64,000 nucleotides of DNA from Streptomyces olindensis (lineage in GTDB: Bacteria; Actinomycetota; Actinomycetes; Streptomycetales; Streptomycetaceae): contig JJOH01000019.1 in the NCBI GenBank assembly GCA_000696115.1, positions 124,001 through 188,000 on the forward strand. The letters are read 5' to 3'. Shown here piece by piece: positions 52,427-61,727 of the stretch; the first letter of the stretch is position 1, and the number at the start of each line of letters is the position of its first letter. A model generated the notes under the pieces. It was given only the letters and a program-made list of their open reading frames with translations, ran no database searches and had not been told where the DNA came from. The position numbers were made by a program, and so were the translations under genes.

Positions 52427-54781
52427 TCAGTGGGTGTTCGGGGCCCGGTGCGGGGGCTGGCTGGGGGCCGGGCGCGGGGTCTGCGGGGGGACGGGCCGGG
52501 TGACGGGGGCGTCCTGGTCCACCGTGAGCTCGGTGCCGTGGTGACGGATGGTCAGGGGAGCTCCGGAACGCAGGGTGTACGTGGCCCGGCCGGCGGTCAG
52601 TTCCACGCGCAGGCACCGGCCGAGGAACCCGATTGTGAAGGCCAGCCGGCTGTACCGCTCGGGCAGGCGCGGGGCGAACCGCAGGGTGCCGTCGGTGCAC
52701 CGCATGCCGCCGAACCCGGCGACCAGCGCCATCCAGGTGCCGGCCAGCGAGGCGATGTGCAGTCCGTCGCGGGTGTTGTGCTCCAGGTCGCCGAGGTCCA
52801 TCAGCGCGGCCTCGGCCGTGTAGGCGCAGGCCAGGTCGAGGTGTCCGGTCCGGGCGGCCATGACGGCCTGGACACAGGCGGACAGGGACGAGTCCCGCAC
52901 GGTCAGCGGCTCGTAGTAGGCGAAGTTGCGGGCGATCTGCTCCTCGTCGAAACACTCCTCGAAGAAGCTGCCGCAGGTGTACATCGCCAGCACCAGGTCC
53001 GCCTGCTTGATCACCTGCTTGCGGTACAGGTCGAAGTAGGGGAAGTGGAGCATCAGCGGGTACTGGTCCGGGCCCGTGTGCTCGAAGTCCCAGCGCTGGT
53101 AGCGGGTGAAGCCGGCGTGCTGTTCGTGCACGCCGAGTTCGTCGTTGTAGGGCACGTGCACGGCCTCGGCGGCGTCCCGCCAGGCGGCGCGCTCCTCCTC
53201 GTCGGCGCCGAGCCGTGCCGCTTCGTCGGGGTGGCGTTTGCAGGCGTCGGCGGCGGCCAGCAGGTTCGCCCGGGCCATGAGGTTGGTGTAGGTGTTGTCG
53301 TCGGCGATCGCGCTGTACTCGTCGGGGCCGGTGACGCCGTCGATGTGGAAGACGCCCCGGTCGTCGTGGTGGCCGAGGGAGCGCCACAGGCGGGCGGTCT
53401 CCACCAGCAGCTCCACGCCGACCTCGCGTTCGAAGTCCTCGTCGCCGGTGACCGCCACGTACCGCACCACGGCGTCGGCGATGTCGGCGCCCACGTGGAA
53501 GGCCGCCGTGCCGGCCGGCCAGTACGCGGAGCCCTCCGAGCCCTCGATGGTGCGCCAGGGGAACGCGGCGCCGCGCAGGCCGAGCTGGGCCGCGCGCTCC
53601 CGGGCGGCGGGCAGGGTGTCGAGGCGCCAGCGCAGGGCCTCGGCGGCGGCGTCCGGCGCGGTGTGGGTGAGCAGCGGCAGGACGAACGCCTCGGTGTCCC
53701 AGAAGGCGTGGCCGTCGTAGCCGGAGCCGGTGAGTCCCTTGGCGGGGATGGCGCGCTGCTCGGCGCGGGCCCCGGCCTGCAGGACATGGAAGAGGGCGAA
53801 GCGGACGGCCTGCTGGATCTCCTCGTCGCCGTCGATCTCCACGTCGGCGCGCGTCCAGAAGTCGTCGAGGTAGGCCCGCTGGTCCTTGAGGAGTCCCCAC
53901 CAGCCGCTGTGCGCGGCCGCCGCCAGCGCGGCCTCGACCTGGTCGCTCATCGCGGGCCGGGAGCGGGCTCCGGACCAGCCGTGCGCGACCAGTTTCTCCA
54001 CCCGCAGCCGCTCCCCCGGCTCCAGGACGGAGGTGATGGTCAGCCGGGCGACGTCGACGTTGCTCTCGCTGCTCGTGGTGGTCCGCTCGGGGCCCGTCAC
54101 GGTGTGGTCGGCGGCGACCGCGACCCGGAGGCCGCTGCGGCGGGTGCGGTGGACCAGGCGCAGCCGGCTGCCCGAGGCGAGGTCCTCCTCCGGCTCCAGC
54201 GGCGACTTCAGCGCCCGGGCCGCGCGCGGGTCGCCGTCCGGCTCGGGCAGGCTCTCGTTGGCGACCAGCTCCGACTGGACGACCACCCGGGTCCGGCTGT
54301 CGACGGGCTCCACCTCGTACGCCACGGCGGCTATCGCCCGCTGGGTGAGGGAGACCAGCCGGGTGGAGCGCACCCGGACGGTCGAGCCGGCCGGCGAGGT
54401 CCACTCGCAGATCCGCTCCAGCACGCCCCGGCGCAGGTCGAGGGTCCGCTCGTGGCTGATGAGCCGCCCGTAGCGCAGGTCGAACGGCTCGTCGTCGACG
54501 AGGAGGCGCAGCACCTTGCCGTTGGTGACGTTGATCGACGTCTGGCCGGACTCCGGGTAGCCGTAGCCGGCCTCGGCGTACGGCAGCGGGTGCAGTTCGT
54601 GGACGCCGTTGAGGTAGGAGCCGGGCAGGCCGTGGGGTTCGCCCTCGTCGAGGTTGCCGCGCCAGCCGACGTGGCCGTTGGACAGGGCGAACACGGACTC
54701 GCTCTGGGCCAGCACGTCCAGGTTGAGCTCCGTCTCGCGCACGGCCCAGGGTTCGACGCCGAACGCCCGTTGTGAGATCAC
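52427..54781 (-). CDS. Glycoside hydrolase family 65 enzyme (disaccharide phosphorylase-like)
   Basis: A 784-aa GH65 protein: N-terminal beta-sandwich (~1-270) and central (alpha/alpha)6 barrel (~310-690) with general acid Glu488 in GVTGPDEYSAI; GSGYDGHAFWDTEAFVLP and KQADLVLAMYTCGSFF are conserved. C-terminal ~25 residues are a Pro-rich tail. The family splits maltose, trehalose or kojibiose with phosphate (giving beta-glucose 1-phosphate) or water. GTG 54781 overlaps the stop of the beta-phosphoglucomutase gene, which strongly favours a phosphorylase. Which disaccharide is used is not readable. Confidence 0.92.
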   Translation of the reverse strand: MISQRAFGVEPWAVRETELNLDVLAQSESVFALSNGHVGWRGNLDEGEPHGLPGSYLNGVHELHPLPYAEAGYGYPESGQTSINVTNGKVLRLLVDDEPFDLRYGRLISHERTLDLRRGVLERICEWTSPAGSTVRVRSTRLVSLTQRAIAAVAYEVEPVDSRTRVVVQSELVANESLPEPDGDPRAARALKSPLEPEEDLASGSRLRLVHRTRRSGLRVAVAADHTVTGPERTTTSSESNVDVARLTITSVLEPGERLRVEKLVAHGWSGARSRPAMSDQVEAALAAAAHSGWWGLLKDQRAYLDDFWTRADVEIDGDEEIQQAVRFALFHVLQAGARAEQRAIPAKGLTGSGYDGHAFWDTEAFVLPLLTHTAPDAAAEALRWRLDTLPAARERAAQLGLRGAAFPWRTIEGSEGSAYWPAGTAAFHVGADIADAVVRYVAVTGDEDFEREVGVELLVETARLWRSLGHHDDRGVFHIDGVTGPDEYSAIADDNTYTNLMARANLLAAADACKRHPDEAARLGADEEERAAWRDAAEAVHVPYNDELGVHEQHAGFTRYQRWDFEHTGPDQYPLMLHFPYFDLYRKQVIKQADLVLAMYTCGSFFEECFDEEQIARNFAYYEPLTVRDSSLSACVQAVMAARTGHLDLACAYTAEAALMDLGDLEHNTRDGLHIASLAGTWMALVAGFGGMRCTDGTLRFAPRLPERYSRLAFTIGFLGRCLRVELTAGRATYTLRSGAPLTIRHHGTELTVDQDAPVTRPVPPQTPRPAPSQPPHRAPNTH

Positions 54782-55515
54782 TTCGTCTCCCCCAGTTCGG
54801 CGAGGTCCCGCACCACGATGTCGGCGCCGTGCGCGTACAGGGCGTCGGTCTGTCCGACGCGGTCGACACCGACGACGTATCCGAAACGGCCCGCGCGGCC
54901 CGCGTCCATACCGGCGAGGGCGTCCTCGAAGACGGCGCACCGGGCCGGTTCGACGCCGAGGTCCTCGGCGGCGGCGAGGAAGGTGTCGGGGTGCGGCTTG
55001 CCGGGCAGCTTGCGCTCGGCGGCGACCACGCCGTCGATCCGCACGTCGAAGAAGTGCTCGGCGCCGATCGAGCGCAGCACGTCGCGGCAGTTGGCGCTGG
55101 AGGAGACGATCGCGGTGCTCAGTCCGTGGGCGCGGACCACCTCCAGGTAGCGCAGGGTGCCCTCGTAGGCCTCGACGCCCTCGGTGCGGATCTTCTCCAG
55201 GACCAGCTCGTTCTTGCGGTTGCCGAGGCCGTGCACCGTCTCGGCGCCGGGTGGGTCGTCCGGGTCGCCGTCGGGCAGGTCGATGCCGCGGGAGGCGAGG
55301 AAGGTGCGCACGCCGTCGGCGCGCGGCCGGCCGTCGACGTACTCGTCGTAGTCGGCCGCGGCGAACGGCCGGAAGTCCTCGCCGTCCCGTTCGCGCAGGA
55401 AGGCGTCGAACATCTCCTTCCAGGCGGCCGCGTGCACGACGGCCGTCCTGGTGACGACGCCGTCGAGGTCGAAGAGGCAGGCGTGGATGTCGTCGGGAAG
55501 ACCGAGCTGCGTCAT
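54778..55515 (-). CDS. Beta-phosphoglucomutase-family HAD hydrolase
   Basis: A 245-aa HAD protein: nucleophile Asp16 and acid/base Asp18 in FDLDGVV, cap domain, STAIVSSSANCRDVL (motif II), KPHPDTFL (motif III Lys) and VFEDALAGMDAGRAG (motif IV). It would convert beta-glucose 1-phosphate, the GH65 product, to glucose 6-phosphate. ATG 55515 chosen; the open frame continues to 55566 without conservation. The downstream GH65 start overlaps its stop, so the two are coupled. Confidence 0.92.
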   Translation of the reverse strand: MTQLGLPDDIHACLFDLDGVVTRTAVVHAAAWKEMFDAFLRERDGEDFRPFAAADYDEYVDGRPRADGVRTFLASRGIDLPDGDPDDPPGAETVHGLGNRKNELVLEKIRTEGVEAYEGTLRYLEVVRAHGLSTAIVSSSANCRDVLRSIGAEHFFDVRIDGVVAAERKLPGKPHPDTFLAAAEDLGVEPARCAVFEDALAGMDAGRAGRFGYVVGVDRVGQTDALYAHGADIVVRDLAELGETK

Positions 55516-55584
55516 ACAGGTCCGGTTCCCAGACCGGGCACGTCCAGTGAGTGGCGCACGCCACACTCACCGCTACGGGGCAGT

Positions 55585-55980
55585 TCAGTCGTGCGGGAAG
55601 GAGTGGTGCTCGTGCGCCACGAGCCAGCGGCCGTGCTCCTTGCGCAGGCCGAACGTCAGGCGCAGGCGCAGCGTGGGCCGTTCGGCCAGTTCCTCGGGCG
55701 TGCCGCAGCGCAGCAGGGCGTGCGCGTAGGCGGTGTCGGTGCCTGCGGTGACGTCGAGGGTGTCGATCTCGAAGCGCGCGCCCTGGGCCTGCCACTCGAA
55801 GAACGGCGGCCACGCGGCGCGGTAGGCGGCCAGTCCGTGGATGCCCTCGTGCGGCGGCGGGACGTCGTACATGACGAGGTCCTCGGCGTGGTCGGCGAGG
55901 ACGCCGTCGAGGTCGCCCCGGTGGACGGAGTCGGCCCAGTGGGTGATCAGTGCGCGGATCCGTGTTTCGTCGTCGGACAC
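55585..55980 (-). CDS. SnoaL/DUF4440-like NTF2-fold protein
   Basis: A 131-aa NTF2-like protein: RIRALITHWADSVHRGDLDG at the start, then MYDVPPPHEGIHGLAAYR and a C-terminal HGRWLVAHEHHSFPHD. GTG 55980 with GGAGG about 9 nt upstream. Members are small-molecule enzymes or binding proteins; role unknown. Divergent from the kinase gene at 56046. Confidence 0.85.
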   Translation of the reverse strand: MSDDETRIRALITHWADSVHRGDLDGVLADHAEDLVMYDVPPPHEGIHGLAAYRAAWPPFFEWQAQGARFEIDTLDVTAGTDTAYAHALLRCGTPEELAERPTLRLRLTFGLRKEHGRWLVAHEHHSFPHD

Positions 55981-56045
55981 GGTACGGCCCTCCTTTCTCC
56001 CCCCGTGCCGGACGGTCCTGGGCGCAGGGTGACACACTCGGCTGT

Positions 56046-56714
56046 GTGCCGCTCACCTTCGACGACCTCGTCCGGCGCGCCCGAGCCCTGCCGCAGGGCG
56101 GCCGGCGCGCGATCCTCGGCATCGCCGGCAGCCCGGGCGCGGGCAAGTCGACGCTCGCCGAGCACCTGGTGCGGGAGCTGAACGGGTCCGGCGCCCCCTG
56201 GGTGGCGCACGTCCCGATGGACGGCTTCCACCTCGCCGACGCGGAACTGGAGCGGCTCGGCCGCCGGGACCGCAAGGGCGCGCCCGACACCTTCGACGCG
56301 GCCGGGTACGCGGCGCTGCTCGGGCGGCTGCGCGCGGAGGCGGACGACGACACCGTCTACGCGCCCGGCTTCGAGCGCGTCCTGGAGCAGCCGATCGCGG
56401 GGGCGATCCCGGTCCCGCCGACGGTCCGGTTGGTCGTCACCGAGGGCAACTACCTGCTGCTGGAGACCGGCGCCTGGGCCCGGGTCCGTCCCCGCCTCGA
56501 CGAGGTGTGGTTCTGCGAACTCCCGGAGCGGGAACGCGTCCGCCGTCTGGTCGCCCGGCACGAGCGGTTCGGCAAGTCCCACCGGGAGGCCGTGGAGTGG
56601 GTGCTGCGGTCGGACCAGCGCAACGCCGAGCTGGTCGCCGCGACCCGGGACCGGGCGGACCTGGTGGTGCCGGGACAGGCGCTGCCGGACCGTTTCCCGG
56701 CCCCACGGCGATGA
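56046..56714 (+). CDS. Nucleoside/pantothenate kinase-like P-loop protein
   Basis: A 222-aa kinase of the uridine kinase/PanK-like group (YfdH/FrcK-type nucleotide kinase family). Walker A GSPGAGKSTLAEHL near residue 31, PMDGFHLAD near 60, VVTEGNYLLLE near 138, and the lid ERERVRRLVARHERFGKS. GTG 56046 was chosen because the homologous core starts close by; the ribosome site is weak. Substrate unknown, perhaps fructose or a nucleoside. Confidence 0.85.
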   Translation: MPLTFDDLVRRARALPQGGRRAILGIAGSPGAGKSTLAEHLVRELNGSGAPWVAHVPMDGFHLADAELERLGRRDRKGAPDTFDAAGYAALLGRLRAEADDDTVYAPGFERVLEQPIAGAIPVPPTVRLVVTEGNYLLLETGAWARVRPRLDEVWFCELPERERVRRLVARHERFGKSHREAVEWVLRSDQRNAELVAATRDRADLVVPGQALPDRFPAPRR

Positions 56715-56717
56715 GGC

Positions 56718-57224
56718 ATGATCGACCGCATGATCAGGTCCGCCACCGTGCACGACATCCCCGAGATCCGGACGATGATCCGTGAACTCGCCGCGTACGA
56801 ACGGGCCGTGGAGCAGGCCCGGGCCACCGAGGAGCAGCTGCGCGAGGCGCTGTTCGGTGCGCATCCGGCCGCCTTCGCGCTGATCGCCGAGGACGACGGG
56901 ACGGGCCAGGCCGTGGGGTACGCCCTGTGGTTCCCGCGCTTCTCGACGTGGACGGGGACGCGGGGCATGCATCTGGAGGACCTGTACGTACGGCCCGCGG
57001 CACGCGGCGGAGGACACGGCAGGGCGCTGCTCGCGTCCCTCGCCGCGCTCTGCCGGCGCCACGGCTACGACCGGTTCGAATGGTGGGTGCTGGACTGGAA
57101 CGAGCCGGCGATCGGCTTCTACAAGTCGCTCGGCGCGGAGTTCCTGGACGAGTGGAAGGTCTGCCGGCTCAGCGGAGGACCTCTCGAGGAGCTCGCGGCC
57201 CAGGCACCCGCGGGCGACGCGTAG
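56718..57224 (+). CDS. GNAT acetyltransferase (diamine acetyltransferase-like)
   Basis: A 168-aa GNAT protein: IRSATVHDIPEIRTMIRELA at the start, LEDLYVRPAARGGGHGRALL (acetyl-CoA loop) near 90, and WVLDWNEPAIGFYKSLGAEF, the pattern seen in spermidine/spermine-type acetyltransferases. Start ATG 56718 or 56730, 3 nt after the kinase stop, so co-transcribed. Substrate not proven. Confidence 0.9.
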   Translation: MIDRMIRSATVHDIPEIRTMIRELAAYERAVEQARATEEQLREALFGAHPAAFALIAEDDGTGQAVGYALWFPRFSTWTGTRGMHLEDLYVRPAARGGGHGRALLASLAALCRRHGYDRFEWWVLDWNEPAIGFYKSLGAEFLDEWKVCRLSGGPLEELAAQAPAGDA

Positions 57225-57266
57225 CGGGGCGGACGTCCGCCCCGGCCGGCACGCGGGTGGGTCGCC

Positions 57267-59099
57267 TCAGGCGGACAGCGTCAGTTCCGGTTCCGCGTGT
57301 GCGTCGCCCGCCGGGTCTCCGATCACCGCCGTGAAGGCCTCGGTGCGGACCCGGAGGGCCGTCCCCTCGCGGGCGAACTCCGGTGTGAACGCGTCGTCGC
57401 CCGGGCCGTAGCGGACCGCGAACACGTGCAGGTCCTCGGGGGCGCCGGGCGCCGGTTCGGCCTCCAGCGCGGTCGAGGCGACCAGGTGGCGCCAGCCCTC
57501 GTCGGGGTTGCCGTAGCCGCGGGGGTCGGCGGCCAGGGCGAAGGCGGCCTGCTCCTGGGTGACGGAAGCGCGGGCGTCGAAGTGGTGCGGGTCGTCGGGG
57601 GCCGGGTGGGTCAGGCGCAGTTCCGCCGCCGCCGTGGCCCGGGGTTCGGCGGTCCTGCGGACCCGGTCGCCGTCGTCGGCGGCGTAGGGCAGGCCGGCGA
57701 GCAGGTACGGCGTGCCCGGGAGGCGTTCCACCGCGACCGTCGTCCAGAGCGTGGTGCCGTCGGTGACGTACAGGGACCGCACGTGGCGCAGGACGTGGTC
57801 GCGGCCGACGACCGGCTTGGTGACCAGCTTCGCCGTCAGGCCGTCCGCGGTCACGTCCCGGACGCGGACCTCACCCATCGGGCGGCACAGCAGGAAGCCG
57901 TCGACGACCGGGCCGAAGCCGTGCTGCCGGTTGACCGCGGCCGGGAGGTAGTAGACGCCGGCCGCTTCGACCAGCGACGGGGTCATACGGGTGTCGAAGG
58001 CCACCGACACCGAGCCCGCGCGCAGCTGGTGGCGGGCGGGCGCGGTCGACGGGGTGCGGTGCCAGCGCGTGGTGTCCTGGATCTGCCAGACCAGCATCCA
58101 CGCGAAGTGGCCGTCGACGCCGCCGTCCGCCTTGCACGCGTGCCGCGCCCAGCGGCTGTCGCCCCGGTAGCGGCCGAGGTCGGAGCCGATGCGGGCGCCG
58201 AAGTAGCGCAGGCCGAGGACCGACTCGAAGGCGGAGTGCTGCTCGCTGTAGCGGGGGCCGCCGTTGTCGAAGCCGCCGCCGGTGAGGCGGGCGTCGATGT
58301 AGCGGGCGAGCGCGTCGCCGTCCTCGGCGAAGACCTCCTCGCCGCTGACCCGGTGGGCCTGGGCGAGGAAGGACAGGGAGATCGGGCCGTAGTTGTTGTC
58401 GTAGGCGCCGCCGTGCTCGGGCGGCAGGAGGGCGCCGCGGTCGGCGACCCGGTGGGCGCGGATCTCGTCCTCGTAGAGCCGCAGGGCCGCCCGCCGTACT
58501 GTTCCGCCGTCGGCGGGCGGCAGGTGCCGGGCCAGCATCAGGCCGCCGACGACGCAGCCGATCGCCTGGTTGCCGGCCTCCTGCGGGTTGAAGAAGGTGA
58601 CCTCCGTCAGCCAGCGCCAGTAGCCGTGGGCCACCTCCAGCAGTTCGGCGCGCTGTTGGTCGTCGACGAGGCCGTCCGCCAGGTCCAGCAGGTTCACCGC
58701 CTGGAGCAGGGCCCACACCGTGCTCGGCCAGTCGCCGATGGGGTGGGCGCCGGCCTCCAGGGTGTAACGGGCGTACGGGAGGCCGGAGTTGCGTACCTTC
58801 AGGTTCGGGTAGCCCGGGTTGTCGTCGGTGTACACCCGCTCACGCAGGTGGAAGGCGAGGCTGCGGCCGACCGCCTCCGGCAGCCTCGGGTCCTTCCCCC
58901 GCTGCCAGGCGAGCGCGAGCAGGGAGGTGACGCCGAGGGAGGTGTCGCCGATGTCGTCGACGCAGTCGGGGTGTTCGAGGTTGCCCTCGGGCGTGAGGCG
59001 CGCGAGGGCCTGCTCGGTGACGTCGGCGAGCACGGCGTCGTAAGCCTCGGGAGAGTCCGGCAGGTCGTGCAACGGGCCGAGCTGGCGAGGGAGGTGCAA
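57267..59099 (-). CDS. Large glycan-locus protein, helical toroid plus beta domain
   Basis: A 610-aa protein I cannot name. The first ~330 residues look like an (alpha/alpha)6 toroid (GDTSLGVTSLLALAWQRGKD; STVWALLQAVNLLDLADGL; NPQEAGNQAIGCVVGGLMLA; GGAYDNNYGPISLSFLAQAH), and the rest is beta-rich, as in polysaccharide lyases or unsaturated glycoside hydrolases. No signal peptide, so cytoplasmic. TTG 59099 with AAGGG 9 nt upstream is the best start. It is last in a run of ABC importer genes, so it probably processes the imported saccharide; the chemistry is unknown. Confidence 0.75.
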   Translation of the reverse strand: MHLPRQLGPLHDLPDSPEAYDAVLADVTEQALARLTPEGNLEHPDCVDDIGDTSLGVTSLLALAWQRGKDPRLPEAVGRSLAFHLRERVYTDDNPGYPNLKVRNSGLPYARYTLEAGAHPIGDWPSTVWALLQAVNLLDLADGLVDDQQRAELLEVAHGYWRWLTEVTFFNPQEAGNQAIGCVVGGLMLARHLPPADGGTVRRAALRLYEDEIRAHRVADRGALLPPEHGGAYDNNYGPISLSFLAQAHRVSGEEVFAEDGDALARYIDARLTGGGFDNGGPRYSEQHSAFESVLGLRYFGARIGSDLGRYRGDSRWARHACKADGGVDGHFAWMLVWQIQDTTRWHRTPSTAPARHQLRAGSVSVAFDTRMTPSLVEAAGVYYLPAAVNRQHGFGPVVDGFLLCRPMGEVRVRDVTADGLTAKLVTKPVVGRDHVLRHVRSLYVTDGTTLWTTVAVERLPGTPYLLAGLPYAADDGDRVRRTAEPRATAAAELRLTHPAPDDPHHFDARASVTQEQAAFALAADPRGYGNPDEGWRHLVASTALEAEPAPGAPEDLHVFAVRYGPGDDAFTPEFAREGTALRVRTEAFTAVIGDPAGDAHAEPELTLSA

Positions 59100-59112
59100 G
59101 GAGATCAGCCCT

Positions 59113-60822
59113 TCATGCCTGAGAGGTGGCGCGCAGTGTGAGGGTCAGTGTCTGCGGTCCGTGCCCACCGAGGTAGACACGGTTTCCGGTCGTCGCGTCG
59201 GTGCCGCCGGCCACGGTGTAGTCCTGCCCGGGGTCGTACCGCAGGACGTCGCCGCAGTCCGGGCCGACGAGGGGTTCGCCCGTCTCGACGGCGGCCTCGA
59301 CCCGGATCTCGTCGTCGCCGACACGGTAGGTCATCGGCTCGGTCGTCAGGCACCAGCGTCCGTCTCCGAGCGGTACGGCGCCCTGCGGCTCGCCGCCCGG
59401 CCGGAAGGTGAGCTCGAGGCACCAGGGCACCGGTGGTCCGCTGATGTCGATCCACAGCCCGGCGCCGTCCTCGCGCAGGTCCACCTCGACGCGGATCGTG
59501 TGGGAGAACTCGTGCCTCGGCCGGTCCGGGAAGGCCATCGCCGCGGAGAAGCGGCCCTCGTCCACCAGGCGGTAGGCGCCGTCGTCGCGCCTCCGGTCCT
59601 TCGGGAGCGGCTGGTAGTAGGCGGCTGCGAGGGTCTGGGTGAGGCGGTACCGGTTGCCGGAGAGCCGTTCCATGTCGGCGGCGCGGAACGGGCCCAGGTC
59701 GAAGAACACCCGCGAGAGACGGACCGCGTCGAGGACGGCGTCACCGGCGAACAGGCGCAGAAAGGTGGGGTTGCAGGCGAGGCCCGAGCGGATGCGCCGG
59801 TGTTCGGGCACGTCGGAGCCGCCGTACACCACGGTATGGGCGGTGGCCGAGGCGCGTGCGGCCAGGTGTGCGGTGCTGATGTACCGGTCGCGCGGGAGCT
59901 TCTCCGCGTCCGGGGCGGGCAGGGCGCGGCACAGATCCGGGGTGAGGAGGGTCTGGGCGAGCAGGTCGGGGTCGTCGATGCCGTCGGCGGCCGCCATGCG
60001 GGCCGCGCGGGCGAAGTCGCCCCGGCCGGTGCGGATCGCGAGCAGCCGGTAGTGCGGCAGGTAGGGCCACAGCGGGAACGAATGCTTCTGGTCCTGGCGG
60101 CGCGAGTGGACGGTCTCCACCGTGCCGTCCGGCCTGATCAGGTCCAGGGTCGTGGTGAGGTTGCGTTCGACGGCGTCCAGCAGGTCGGTACGCCCGAGCA
60201 CCTCGGCCAGCAACAGCAGCGCCGGGTTGGTCACGAGGGACGCATAGACGGCACTGCGTTCCGAGTACAGGCCCTCCGTGTCGATGTCGACGCCCTCGGC
60301 GAGCCACTCCTCGACGCGGTCGAGCAGCCGGTCGTCGGGGAACGAACGGTGCAGACGGGCGAGCGCCGCGCTCAGCTCCCAGCGGTGGTTCGGGGTGTGC
60401 ACGCCACCGGTCAGGAGACTGGCGGTGGCGGCGCCGGCGATCTCGGCGAGCGCGCCCGTCACCTCGCCCAGTTCCGGTCCCGCGTCGGCGGCGAGGACGT
60501 ACGCGTCGCACACGTCGTTGACGGTGAACGCGGAGTCGGGCGGTGACTGGACGTTGTCGCCGCCCGCGAAGAGACCGGAGGGCGTCTGCACGGCCCGCAG
60601 GGCCCGGAGGTGGGTCATCGCGGCGGCGACCGCCTGTCCGCTGCCGTGCAGTGCCGAGTCCGGGGACCGGTATGCCGCTGTCAGGGTTTTCACCCGCCTC
60701 GCCAGACCACGGTGCTGCACACCGACGGGTTCCTCGTCGGGGGCGGCGGCCAGCGGGACGGCCGTCCGGTCGGCGGCGCGGGCCACCGACCGGACGAACT
60801 CCTGGTCGAGCGGGACGGGCAA
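59113..60822 (-). CDS. Second large glycan-locus protein (heparinase-like fold?)
   Basis: A 569-aa protein of unknown family. It is helical in the first ~330 residues (NVQSPPDSAFTVNDVCDAYV; IDTEGLYSERSAVYASLVTN; HSRRQDQKHSFPLWPYLPHY) and beta-rich after about 400 (HEFSHTIRVEVDLREDGAGL), again resembling lyase-type enzymes. Conserved-looking His, Tyr and Arg in the helical part could be catalytic. No signal peptide. TTG 60822, 2 nt after the permease stop, has AAGGA 7 nt upstream. It lies 13 nt before the next large protein. The two share architecture but little obvious sequence. Confidence 0.75.
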   Translation of the reverse strand: MPVPLDQEFVRSVARAADRTAVPLAAAPDEEPVGVQHRGLARRVKTLTAAYRSPDSALHGSGQAVAAAMTHLRALRAVQTPSGLFAGGDNVQSPPDSAFTVNDVCDAYVLAADAGPELGEVTGALAEIAGAATASLLTGGVHTPNHRWELSAALARLHRSFPDDRLLDRVEEWLAEGVDIDTEGLYSERSAVYASLVTNPALLLLAEVLGRTDLLDAVERNLTTTLDLIRPDGTVETVHSRRQDQKHSFPLWPYLPHYRLLAIRTGRGDFARAARMAAADGIDDPDLLAQTLLTPDLCRALPAPDAEKLPRDRYISTAHLAARASATAHTVVYGGSDVPEHRRIRSGLACNPTFLRLFAGDAVLDAVRLSRVFFDLGPFRAADMERLSGNRYRLTQTLAAAYYQPLPKDRRRDDGAYRLVDEGRFSAAMAFPDRPRHEFSHTIRVEVDLREDGAGLWIDISGPPVPWCLELTFRPGGEPQGAVPLGDGRWCLTTEPMTYRVGDDEIRVEAAVETGEPLVGPDCGDVLRYDPGQDYTVAGGTDATTGNRVYLGGHGPQTLTLTLRATSQA

Positions 60823-60824
60823 GG

Positions 60825-61727
60825 TCAGTCCTTCAGGCCGGCGTTGATGTCGGCGTTCATGACGTACTTCTGGAACACCAGGAAGACGACGATCAGCGGA
60901 ATCATGGAGATCACCGAACCGCCGAGCAGCACCGACCAGTTGATGTTCTGGGCGCCGACGAGACTCTGGATGCCGATCTGCACGGTGAACTTCTCGGGGT
61001 CGTTCAGCATCAGCAGCGGCCAGATGTAGTCGTTCCACCGCCACTGGAAGGACAGGATGGCGAGGGTCAGCATGATGGGCCGGGAGATCGGCACCATGAT
61101 CCGCAGGAAGATCGACAGTTCACGGGCGCCGTCGATGCGGGCGGCCTCGATCAGCTCGTCGGGGACCGTCAGGAAGAACTGGCGGAACATGAAGCAGCCG
61201 GTCGCGGTGAGCAGGGCCGGGAGGATGATGCCGGCGAGCGAGTTGTACAGGCCGAGGTCGCGGACCACCAGGAACAGCGGGGCGAGCATGACCTCGCCCG
61301 GCAGCATGGTAGTGGCCAGGATGCCGACGAAGAAGGCCTTGAGCCACTTGTTGTCGTACTTGGCCAGCGCGTACCCGGTGCAGCAGCTGACCCCGACGGT
61401 GAGGATCGTCGCGATCACGCACACGATGGCCGTGTTGATGAAGTACTGGGAGAAGTTGGCGCTGTCCCACGCCGCCTCGTAGCCCGACACGGTGGGGTTG
61501 CGGGGGAACAGGGTCAGCGGCAGGGAGAACAGGTCTCCGGCCGGCTTGAAGGAGCTGAGGACGAACCACAGCACCGGCAGCGCGTAGACGGCCGCCAGGA
61601 CCCACAGCAGGGTCGTCGCGGGCACCGCGCGCCGCAGCCCGCCGCCACTCCCGCCACGGGGCCTCTTCTTGGAGACGGCCCGTACGGAACCGGTGTCGAC
61701 CTTGCGCGGCATGTCTGTGGTTGTCAT
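60825..61727 (-). CDS. Sugar ABC transporter permease (MalG type)
   Basis: A 300-aa inner-membrane permease with six transmembrane segments and the EAA loop EAARIDGARELSIFLRIMVP contacting the ATPase. ATG 61727 overlaps the previous permease stop (ATGA). No ATPase gene is in the cluster; Streptomyces sugar importers commonly share MsiK. N-terminal ~35 residues are hydrophilic and basic. Confidence 0.94.
   Translation of the reverse strand: MTTTDMPRKVDTGSVRAVSKKRPRGGSGGGLRRAVPATTLLWVLAAVYALPVLWFVLSSFKPAGDLFSLPLTLFPRNPTVSGYEAAWDSANFSQYFINTAIVCVIATILTVGVSCCTGYALAKYDNKWLKAFFVGILATTMLPGEVMLAPLFLVVRDLGLYNSLAGIILPALLTATGCFMFRQFFLTVPDELIEAARIDGARELSIFLRIMVPISRPIMLTLAILSFQWRWNDYIWPLLMLNDPEKFTVQIGIQSLVGAQNINWSVLLGGSVISMIPLIVVFLVFQKYVMNADINAGLKD

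Noticed and set aside
52427..56353. A 1308-codon open frame on the - strand, suggesting a giant GH65 fusion
   Set aside because: The part upstream of 54781 is out of frame with the real beta-phosphoglucomutase and NTF2-like genes; GTG 54781 starts the conserved GH65 domain.
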